Shown here: positions 55,116 through 64,000 of the stretch, in pieces | Position numbering within the stretch: the first letter of the stretch is position 1 | Layout: every line of letters starts with the position of its first letter | Origin: Pohlia nutans | Taxonomy: Eukaryota > Streptophyta > Bryopsida > Bryales > Mniaceae | DNA: 64,000 nt | Assembly: GCA_022496805.1 (NCBI GenBank) | Contig: CM040091.1 | Coordinates: 15,614,336 to 15,678,335 of the forward strand | Direction of reading: 5' to 3' | Position numbers and translations under genes: made by a program | The notes under the pieces: generated by a model | What the model saw: the letters and a program-made list of their open reading frames with translations, nothing else | Told to the model about the DNA's origin: nothing | Database searches by the model: none

Positions 55116-55424
55116 CAAGGTACTCGGAGAGGGTTTTAACCCAAGAAAATTACAAAGGAAATTTTTGGCGTCGGCGTGGTCGTGGTCGTCGTCAGCCTAT
55201 GTTTCTCTATTTCTCTGTTTCTCAAGCTCTTGTCTTTGTTTCTCTGCTTCGTTTCCATCGGGTGTCAGTGCCCATGAACAATTCCAGGTCTTGCCGTGAC
55301 TCGGTTGGCTGGCTTCAAGCGGCTTCGTATCCATCGGGTCCTGCAAGCGCGATTCACCAGTCGAAAGCTCCGCAAGCATTTTTTCCTTATACTCTTGTTT
55401 GTTTTTTTGGCGTCTGGAAGGAGA

Positions 55425-55632
55425 AGCCGCTGACACCAGGACTCTTGAGCATTAATGCACGCCGAGCTGAGACAAGATCAAGGAGGCGTAGGACAAGATT
55501 ATGGAGGCGCACCGGCGCGTCATGCAGACCAATCATCCGGATGCCGGCGGTAGCGATTTCATTGCGTCGAAGATCAATGAAGCAAAGGACAATCTTCTCG
55601 GCCAAAAACGCGGCAGTGGCTCAGCCTTCTAG
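55425..55632 (+). pseudogene. TIM14: TIM14/PAM18 (mitochondrial import J-protein) fragment
   Basis: The last 43 codons (55501-55632) read [17 protein letters not shown] and then [12 protein letters not shown] to a GSGSAF end. This is the C-terminal J-domain part of TIM14/PAM18, the inner-membrane co-chaperone that stimulates mitochondrial Hsp70 in the TIM23 motor; the HPD motif is intact. Just upstream, GACAAGATCAAGGAGGCG is repeated as GACAAGATTATGGAGGCG with a TAG between them. A RREAA-like stretch near 55425 is shifted in frame. The N-terminal membrane anchor was not found. It is most simply a broken retro- or captured copy. Alternatively the TAG forms an acceptor (GGCGTAG-GACAAG) of a real last exon. 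Confidence 0.72.
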
Positions 55633-56105
55633 GGTAAAAATCCATCCTCTTCTAAATTTTTTTAGGGTTTCGTAATGATAACCTCTTGAGTTTGATGGCG
55701 TGTCTTTAGCGAGAATCGAACGTCATATCAATAGATGGAATTCGAGTGTAGAACTTCGGATTAAGTTGTGAATACACTCCTCATCTGGAGATTGGACCCC
55801 CTGCTAGAAAGCATCTGTTTGTGTGAAAATGACTTCAGTTTCTCACGATCGACACTAAGATCTTGCATTATAGAACAAGAGCTGTAAAATGATTTGTATT
55901 GCAATCAGAAGACCGAGGCAAAAGGAGATAATGCCACTGTTGCAAATGTCAGTGATGCAGATGGCCCTATTGGGCGTTTTAGACGCTCAGGGGTGAAGCT
56001 CATCAGATTGTAGCATATCATTGCTTTGCAAGTAACATGCATTGAAAAGATATGGAAGCTCAAGGCACTTGGAGTAAAATCCAAATTTTTTAGGGTTTTG
56101 ATAGT
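55633..56105. other. Spacer with diverged internal duplication
   Basis: Phrases such as AGCTCATCAGATTGTA-CATATCATTG, CATGCATTGAAAA-ATATGGAAGCTC and GATCGAA-GTCATATCA occur here and again at 56186-56330, so the stretch is an old tandem duplication. No gene recognised. Confidence 0.55.
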
Positions 56106-56185
56106 GTTCATGATGATACTTAAGCCATCTTAGGGTTTGATGGCGTGTCTTCCTCTTGAGTGATGGCTTAAGTATCATCATGAAC
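56106..56185. repeat. 80-nt hairpin with perfect 24-bp stem
   Basis: 56106-56129 and 56162-56185 are exact inverses (core ATGATGATACTTAAGCCATC) with a 32-nt loop. It lies between the two halves of the 55680-56330 duplication. It could be a foldback from an inversion or a miRNA-like precursor. Confidence 0.7.
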
Positions 56186-56493
56186 TGTGGAGTTTGATTA
56201 GCGAGGATCGAATGTCATATCATTCAAGGGGTAGAAGTTTGATGAATACGCCCCTTCTGGAAGATGTTTGAGCTCATCAGATTGTAACATATCATTGGGA
56301 TCATGCATTGAAAATGTATGGAAGCTCTAGGCTGCAGAAGAACTCGAACTTCAGCAGTATTGGTTTAGACTACCCCCAGAACGTCATCAACTGTTTGACT
56401 CAAAGTTCCCATGTCCGTTTTGTGTTGCTAGTAACATAATAAAACGTTGCAGACATTCGTGCATGATCTGTTGGCAGTCTGGCCTGAGATACT

Positions 56494-56814
56494 AGAGTTA
56501 ACCGAAAAGAAGGCCATGGAACTTGCCTTTTCAACCTCCTTCTAACCTCTCTTTTGAGCTCTCTTTAGCAATGTTTGAGTTGAATAGTGTGTGTCATAAC
56601 TTGTCCCCTTGTGGGCCATGGGCTTGGAGCTTTGGTAGGAGGTGTGGAAGTCATTGCGAGATGTGGAGAATAATGACAGTGGCTTGCTTTAGATTGTCTC
56701 CCAACTCATCTTGAACTAGTTTTTGGTCTATTTATATTTCAATATGAGTTCAAGAGGAGTTCAAGAGGAATTTGCTAAAACTTTCCTCTTTGAGCTGACT
56801 TTTCGGTTAACTCT
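56494..56814. mobile_element. MITE with AGAGTTAACCGAAAAG ends and ACT duplication
   Basis: Ends AGAGTTAACCGAAAAG and its inverse, flanked by ACT at 56491-56493 and 56815-56817. Best-preserved member of the family also at 19635 and 34775. The 3-bp duplication suggests PIF/Harbinger or CACTA. Confidence 0.87.
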
Positions 56815-56817
56815 ACT

Positions 56818-58617
56818 GAGACTGCAATTTCACATGTGAGGGTCAGATTCAGACAGTATTATGTCGAAATCTAATTTCCACATCATAATGTCGAAACTGA
56901 CCATGACGTAGGGTAATGCAGACCATGTGCACACGTGCGGAGAATTCCATGGTCGCACTCCAGAACGGCCAACCTAGTTGATTATGGATAGAGTATGACA
57001 CTGGATGGAGTAGTACGTACGATTGACTGAGACGTCAGTGGAAGTCACCTTCTTCATGATTGTCCTGTGTGGACTTTGATGTTGGCTCTTGAACAAACGG
57101 ATTCTCCAGGTATTCAAGCCGGCCACTCAAAGTTCTTCTTGGTCGAAAACGGCATCACAGGAGCATTCCGATGCTCGGTCCAGCATGGAACTGGTCAGCC
57201 CAGGTACAACAAAGTCTGACTCACAGCGTATGAGAGTGAAGTGGAGGCTCTAAGAGAGAACACAGTCAGAGACGATGACATCAACAACGTGACGAAATCC
57301 GATGCACTAGGCTCGGCTATGGTCTAGGGAAAATGAGAGCAAAGAAATTATCCGTATGAATGAATTGCCTAGGAGACTAGAACTGGAGCTCTCAAGTGCA
57401 TCTGGACAAGTAAATGGATGGTGTATCCAACCCAGCCCCACCGAGGAGATTTCAATTTCTTGCGTGTAGCTTAATGTAAGTTAGAAAATCATGCTACAAG
57501 AAAGAAGATACCTATCGTGTCAAAGTTTTGCTTTGACAAATCTCACGGGATCTATCAGCTGAATAATAAGTCACGCGCAAGACGCCTGCCACAGGAAGAT
57601 GGGGTTAGGGTCAATACTTTGAATAGTTATGTAGAGCTGGGAGATACATATTTGACAAGTCCAAAGAAATTTACGTGAATGTACGTATTACTCAGGATCC
57701 ATATGAGAACTGGTCCAGCAGTGGGCGAATTTTGGACGACCCGGGTGAAGTAAAGTCCGCTCATGAGAATGACACACTGTAACAGTGACCACACCGTGTC
57801 AAGCAGTGAAACGAGTACCACCCATGTGTTTCGACCTAGTCCAGGCGAAAGCGATCAAACAGGTGTCTTTTTCTTGAATAAGCTTCCAAATTTTACCTCT
57901 GAATAGAGCAGCTGGCTAGCACATAATTTTATAAACCCTACTGGCCTGAGTAAGTGAGAATCTCGCATATATATTGCTCTCAAGCTGGAAGTAGAGATAC
58001 CGGAATGTATGCTGATATGCCACTGCAAGGACATCCGTCACACCTTCATCCTTCGTATCGCAAGCATTATCTTATCCCGGCCAGGAAATGCTGAGCAGTC
58101 TTCCTAAGATTCACCCAAGCTGCCAGGCCCTGCGGTACAAGATGAACATAGGTAAGAGCAATCTCGTTGCAATATAAGATTGGTTTGACTTGCCTAAGCT
58201 TATTAGAAAACACTGTTCTTTGCTCTTTGCAAGAAATTCAGCAGCAAATTAAGAACACGCTCATAGAGCATGCAGAAGACAAGAAATCAGGGATCTATCA
58301 TCTAAGTAGACTAGTAAACCGACTACATGTTCTCAAGGCCTATAAATATATTGAAAGTGGGGTAAAGCACAGCCGGTAACCGATGTCCACCCTAGCCAGG
58401 ACAGATCCGAAATCAAAATTGCTTGAAAGGAAATGCATACCAAGACGGGCTGATGAGCCTGGCAGGAGATCCTCCAATTGAGCAGCATCGCATCACCAAA
58501 CCACTGGTCCTGCTACCAGTGTGAGCACAGATCTGACAGAAGGCTCACAGACAATATATCTGCAACTCATTCGAGGTCATTTGGATACAAGATGTAACAG
58601 ATGACAACGGATATTAA
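56818..58617. other. Unrecognised moderate-GC stretch downstream of the GRAS gene
   Basis: Composition is less AT-rich than the spacers, yet no ORF longer than about 70 codons is present and I recognise no protein. It lies downstream of the GRAS stop codon, so it could contain its 3' UTR, a decayed gene or a non-coding transcript. Confidence 0.35.
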
Positions 58618-61600
58618 TCAAAAAATCTGGCGCAAACTTGAAGAGATTTTAGGTTCCCACACTGAACAGGCATGCACGATTGCGTTGTTGATGCCCATGA
58701 GAAACCATCCTTCATCTTTACCGACCCCGTAGTCTTTGTGAAACGTAGCCATCATGGCTGTAATTTTGGAGAAAACATGTGGGTTGAGCGGCCGTAGAGT
58801 GAAACCTGCTCGTTGCAGTCGGTTCTGCCATTGCCGATATGGCTCAGCGCGTTCGACTCTAGTTTGTCCTTCACAAGCAATGATATTCAAAAGCTGCCGA
58901 CTGAAAAACTCCCTTTCGATTATTACTCTATCTGGATCATCAGGGGGCATAGATATCTCCATCCCATCAAATATTGCTGAGTAATGCTTGACGCTCTCCC
59001 GAAAGCGGGTCATGAAAAATGGAGCATTATACCCTCCATTTAACCCCACAAAAACAAATACCTGCACATTTGATCCACAATTCAGCTGATGATGTAATAG
59101 ATATATAATTTAGCCAATAGTCGCTGCATCGGATGCAGTAGAAGGGAAATTTGAGAATAATACATCGTCAAACATACAGTTCACTCGCAGAGTTCTCGTT
59201 GTTAACGTCTAGGCAAGATGTCATATACTAACGCTTTCAACAGTTGGGATACTGGGCCACACTAGTAGGAATTAAACAGGAAAGTAGTTGAGAGGGTTAG
59301 GTATGAACATTGTTGATACTATCGGGGTTATATGAGTACCTTGGGGTTCATGCTTCGGATCCTTCTTAGCACAAGTTCACGAGGACTTGTGGCCATTACC
59401 GACTCGTCCAGAAGAGTATGCAGCCTATCACTGCACACTGCAAGGACTTCATCGTCTCTCAAATTCATGTCCCTAGCCGTAAATGATTCCCAGTTTCCAG
59501 CCAGTGGGACAAATTCAAACGGTACACCGTAGGACTTCGCAAACTCCGCCAGCCTACGTCCCGTTTCATTTATCTTCAAGGCGGGGTCATTTCCTGGATA
59601 TGCGTAATCAATACCTGCCATTGGAATAAAGAAGCTTTATAAGAGGTTCAACTATGTATTTCAACATCTGCTTGTCTTGTACACGATCAAACCTTAATAC
59701 AACTAAACAGGCCGAACGTTAATGTAATATTGTATCCTAAAAGTGTGAAGGTTAGACTGAGGTCGTAGATACCTGTTATACGAAGATGGGGGGCACCTCC
59801 TGGCCTTAGTGCTAATTGTTGCATGAGTCCCGGAAATTCAGTTCCATATTGAATTCCGTAGAACACCACATGAACACGACTAGCACCTTCAAAGGCTTCT
59901 AGTACCGTTCCCATGGAAAAAAAGTGGGAAAGTTTGATGTAAGGGCAATTCTCGAAGTACAGGCGAATGGCTTTGAATGTAGACACAGCAGAGGGGCAGT
60001 TGTTCGTGGTTACCGTATAGAGCTGTTCACCAGTCCCCGACATTCGTGCCACCTGCAGGGCAAAAGAACAGCACCGAAGGTTAACTTCCTTTCTGAGGCT
60101 GGACGAAAAGAGGACGTCCACGAACTGTACAAGCAAAGCAAGAAGGATATATAGCCAAGTGAATAAGTCATTCTGTACTCTTAAGAGCGGGTGCACATGA
60201 TGGCTAATAACATAAAGCATAATTGATCTGTACAATTTAATTCATCTGCGACCATTCGACAATTTCCTCATCTGCAACCATCGCAAGTCTGAAACTGACG
60301 GTATTCCAGAAGGTGATCACCAGAAAACTTCCATGCCGTTTTAACAACCTCAATCATCCTGCCTCTAAGCTTTCAAGGAAAAATATACAAATTCGAAGTT
60401 CTACGCTAACGTAGGGCATATGCAGCACAACTTGGGTAACAAGTCGGTGCCTTTTTGACGCTTTGGTTAAGAATTACTTATGCGATTATGTTCTAGCCCC
60501 TGTGGGGTTTGAGCAAAGAGCTAACTGACCAGAGCTTCCATAAGATAATGCGCCAATCGTTCTGTAGCAGTCCCGTAGGGTGATGAGTTCAGCCGTAGTT
60601 CAGCTAACAAATCCGTCGCCAGACGATCATTGCCCTGACTCACTGCAAGCGCGCACCTGCGACATAGCATTAACTTTGAAGAGGTCAAAAATTCAGTGTG
60701 CATCTGAATCTCCAGCAATTTTTCGGTTCTTGTGTTCAGCGTAAGACGATAGAAATGAACCAAAGAAATAGCTTGCGGACGTTCCACAGCGTTTTGTCAG
60801 GACCTCGCCATTGTTAACTGAGAGCCATGGCTGGCGGGATAAAACTTGAAACGTCCTAACACCGAAGCATTCCTCCAGCAATGAAATCTTTGAACAAAGG
60901 CTAGGGAATAACAATACCTGTATAGCAATTCGGTCAGACTCCCGCAGGAGGAGGACGCGACAGCACTGTCAACCGAGGACTTTGAACTTCCCGCCCCACA
61001 GAGAAGCCTGTTGAAGTCGAAGTTGGAGGATGGCGTGAAGTTTTGATTAAGGGTTTTTAAGTATAATCTCCAATCCTCATCTAAGTACATTAGAATTGTA
61101 TCTGTCTCGGTCGAAGTGCTGGGATCCATATTACCAAAACTAATCGACACATCCGCTATGTGTTTGCTAAGCACGCAAGCGTACGCCTCCATAATCGTCC
61201 GAATCGTAATTTCGTCTGGTGGACTGAAGTCGGCTCTCACGCAGATCTCGTCATTTGAACATTCGGTATCACCAGAATCACACAATGTAGAGCTCGGAGA
61301 AATGAGTTCAGCAATCTCCTTGGCCATTGCTTGATAAGCACTACTTTTTTCAATCGTGCTTATTTCTGATTCAGCATCGTAAGACTCTGCGTCCTCCCAG
61401 CGACTCTCGTAACCTACCACATCGGATTCCTCACACTCAACTAGGCCAATAAGTCCAGAAATCTCCTTCGCCATAGCCTGGTACGCACTAGTCTCGTGTA
61501 CCATAGACTTTTCTTCTTCCAGGTTCTCCTCCATAAGTATGGCATCGAGATAGCTAGCCAACGGCTGTGTCTGTGCTTCGAAGTCGACTGAGCCACTGCT

Positions 61601-62101
61601 ACTATCTCCAGATTCTGTGATGCCAGACAACTGCCCGGATATACTCCGACTTTCACTCGAAAGGGTAAGGGAACCACCGCGCGACTTCAATGCTTGTAAA
61701 CGACCATTGCCGGCACCGCCTGGCGCTGGACGTACATTCCATTTCAACAAAGAAACTGATCGCGGAATATCTGTCTTCAGGGAATAGCATTTCAGTTCCG
61801 GGAGTGCAAACCTGGGAATAAACACTGTTGATGCATTCAGTCTCGGCTTGTGAAAAAATAATTTTTCTGGCCCTTCCTGACTGCAAACTGGCGAATCTGG
61901 AGCAGAAACCACTTCTGACGAAGAAGATTCTGAACCAATTCGCCTTCCTACCAGGACACCTGAGAGAGGAGCAGACGCAATACGTCGTTGCAGTTTCGGT
62001 CTGTGAGACTGAAGCCATGCTTGCTGTAGCAAACTCTCTAACGGCGAGATTTCAGCACAACTTTCTCGAGAAGATCCCTCCCCTCTCCTGCTTCCTAGCA
62101 T
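58618..62101 (-). CDS. GRAS transcription factor, LISCL/SCL14 subfamily
   Basis: Nuclear transcriptional regulator; SCL14-type members co-activate stress and detoxification genes with TGA factors, and the lily founder acts in microsporogenesis. Exons: 60918-62101, 60530-60656, 59773-60052, 59340-59614, 58618-59061, all GT-AG and in phase, 769 aa. The N-terminal half holds the LISCL acidic motif YLDAILMEENLEEE followed by SAYQAMAKEI, which recurs about 50 residues later. GRAS parts in order: LHRI (YRCALAVSQGND), VHIID region (VHVVFYGIQYG at 497), RITGIDYAYPG, LHRII, PFYRE region (GGYNAPFFMTRFRES, LLNIIACEG) and a diverged SAW end (SVWEP). The VHIID aspartate is replaced by Phe, which is odd. 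The frame extends upstream to 62206 but without an ATG and with a TAG just before, so ATG 62101 is used. Four introns inside the domain are unusual for GRAS. Confidence 0.92.
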
Positions 62102-63204
62102 ACCTGCAACAATCTCGACAGCCACTTGTTCTCTGCTTCGAATCGTCGTTGTAGACGACCTCTTCTTTTTCTTCCACAGCGCCCCGGCCACCACCTCGAA
62201 TTTCACTCTCTATGCCCTACACTACACCCGAAGTCTCCACAACGCCAGTTCCATAATACAGCAGTCTGAAGTTCGAGGATCTCAAAGTCAGTCAGTCGGT
62301 CGGCGCAAGAAATCGCAGGCCAAATCCAAAAAATTGCTCCGACAAGCATTCAAATCTCCGAAACGATGCATCGTGGACACCACGAGTCTAAGATAAGAGT
62401 CTACGGTGCCAAGTCGCAAACTAATGCCGCATTTCGCTAAATACTACTTTTATAACACCGAATTCAGGGAAAATACGCTGTATCTCACAAACTATTTTTC
62501 GTCTTTCTGGAATCCGTGACTTCATTCTTGGAGCACAGAACCCGAGAAAAGAAACAACGACTCTAGGGACGGAATGAAAGGACTCTGTTACTTCTAATGA
62601 TAAGGCGGCTGACTCGTCCTCATGGCTAACTTAACTTAACCAGAAAGGCAACTATCTGCGCACTTGTAACCTAGCATGTGGAACTCCAGCAACTGAACGG
62701 CGTGGCAGACGAGCACTCGGGGAGCTCCCGGGAAAAGCGGCGGCTAGGGTACTGAGATCGGTGGCGGTATCACCAATCGCAACAAAACACAACAAAGGCA
62801 GGGTCGCCTGCTACTTGTGGTCTCAAATAGTTGATCACGTTCAAAGGCCAGGGTCGGAGTGCATGGCGGGAGAACTAATGAAGAGTGTAGATATTCTATA
62901 CTTCCCGAAAAACTTTGAAAAACAAAATAGGCGTTCGGAAGCGCAAAAAATAAAGATAAAGAAAGAGGCAGATGGAATCAAAATCCCGACAACGAAGTCC
63001 TGCCGTTCCATGTGCCTTGATTCCATGGCACCATGATTCCTTCCTCTATCATGGGCTCACGCACTCCGTCACTGTGCCTGCCACATCGTTTGCCTGCATA
63101 TCAACCAGTGTGCATATCCTACATTGCAAATCTCCACAGAAAAGACGGCGAAATCCAACTCCGCGTGCTCCCGAAATTCTGCAACAATTGCAGTACATCG
63201 GCTA
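62102..63204. other. Upstream flank of the GRAS gene
   Basis: Should contain the GRAS 5' leader and promoter (transcription leftwards). A CAG-GT just before the ATG could be an acceptor of a leader intron. Small plus-strand frames (62761-63036) are not supported as genes. Confidence 0.4.
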
Positions 63205-63520
63205 AAGGCCGCTTCACACTATGGCCGAGAGGCCACCAATCTACGGATTGTAAGAAACCAAGAATTTGGCCTCTCCACCTTTCACACTAGAGGCTAAAGT
63301 CCAAAGGCCGTATCCTTCCAAAATGCCTACATGGCAACACTTTTTGACCAAGGCGACGGACTCTCGAAACTATGGTCGAGAGGTCGTCCATTTTTTTCAC
63401 AAAAAATCAAAACTATATTTTATTGCCTATTTTTAACCAATTTTTTTGGACTCTCAACAAAGTTTGGTCACTCGATCCCACAGGCTCTCGACTTGGATGG
63501 TCATAGTGTGAAGCGGCCCT
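63205..63520. mobile_element. MITE with GGGCCGCTTCACACTATG ends
   Basis: Left AAGGCCGCTTCACACTATGG and right the inverse of AGGGCCGCTTCACACTATGA, 316 bp. The interior has subterminal CTCTCGAC/GTCGAGAG motifs. The target duplication is not clear. Confidence 0.82.
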
Positions 63521-64000
63521 AAGTGACAAACTCTACAAACATGGTAGTTTCTCGCACTGTGACAATCTAAAAGTGATAAGCTCAGGAGTTTTTCTTTTTG
63601 AAACAAATGGATGTTTTATTTCCATTGCACACCAACAGATCATAAACATCACACTGTGCACGAAAAGAGCACATTTCCAAGAGCACATTTCCAGTATCTC
63701 CTTGTAGGTGATTTTTTTGGATTTTTCTTCCTACAATATATGGATTAAACCCAAAGCTCCTAATCATTTCCTACTAAGAGCGACACTCCACCGTAACATG
63801 AGGCCCGGGAGCAATCCCCGTCATGCTCGGGGTTCCTATCAAGGCTGAACCAAGCATTATTAGCCCTCGTGCATCCAACCGGAATTTCACCTAGGTAGCT
63901 TAAAGTCAGTCCGGACCTAGCTCAAGAGTTGTTTTTTATTTTTTATTTTTTTTAACAACCGGATAGCTCAAGAGATTTTCATTATATACAATGCCCAATT
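63521..64000. other. Right-edge spacer
   Basis: No gene or repeat end recognised. Confidence 0.4.

Noticed and set aside
55097..55675. 192-codon frame as a gene
   Set aside because: It overlaps the TIM14-like stretch in the wrong frame, and the true similarity is in another frame. The residue composition is not protein-like.
62102..62206. Longer GRAS N-terminus starting at 62206
   Set aside because: The codon at 62206 is GTG, with an in-frame TAG just upstream. The first ATG in frame is at 62101.
1..64000. tRNA or rRNA genes
   Set aside because: I looked for T-arm (GGTTCGANTCC) and A-box patterns and for rRNA cores on both strands and saw none convincing.

Overview
This is nuclear DNA of a land plant. 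The evidence is two interrupted plant genes with GT-AG introns (a plastid-targeted sugar transporter and a GRAS transcription factor), a Ty1/copia retrotransposon, AT-rich spacers and a dense load of miniature inverted-repeat elements (MITEs). I cannot name the species. The GRAS gene carries four introns inside its conserved domain, which is unusual for that family, but this does not fix the lineage.

Layout. 1-2101: 5' half of a copia element on the minus strand, with gag broken and pol open to the window edge. 2102-4850: AT-rich spacer. 4851-23125 and 23129-36579: two tandem copies of one large segment (about 18.3 kb and 13.5 kb). They differ mainly by insertions present in only one copy, so each copy supplies the empty site for the other's elements, and several target-site duplications can be read exactly. 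No complete standard gene was recognised in either copy, only fragments, one conserved 87-codon ORF and repeats. 36580-41935: spacer with a TIR element, a miRNA-like hairpin and three roughly 250-bp tandem units just upstream of the transporter. 41936-48337: 13-exon gene for a plastidic glucose transporter of the pGlcT type (595 aa by my exon joins), whose larger introns are filled mostly by one MITE family. 48338-58617: repeats, a possible small gene at 52295-52732, a TIM14/PAM18 fragment at 55425-55632 and an unrecognised stretch. 58618-62101 (minus): five-exon GRAS gene of the LISCL/SCL14 type (769 aa). 62102-64000: upstream flank and one TIR element.

The main finding is a set of at least four MITE families whose ends start with CCC and which are flanked by TTAA. 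For one insertion (21221-21787) the other segmental copy preserves the empty site with a single TTAA. This target rule and end structure match piggyBac (or Sola3) transposons, which are seldom reported from land plants. One such family has entered five of the twelve transporter introns. Other insertions dated by the copy comparison include a CACTA-like element, a 755-bp TIR element with AATT duplication, a TA-flanked element, a 970-bp giant palindrome with TAC duplication and a retroposon-like insertion with an A-rich tail.

All gene models are hand-made from splice signals and reading frame. No alignment or database search was run.
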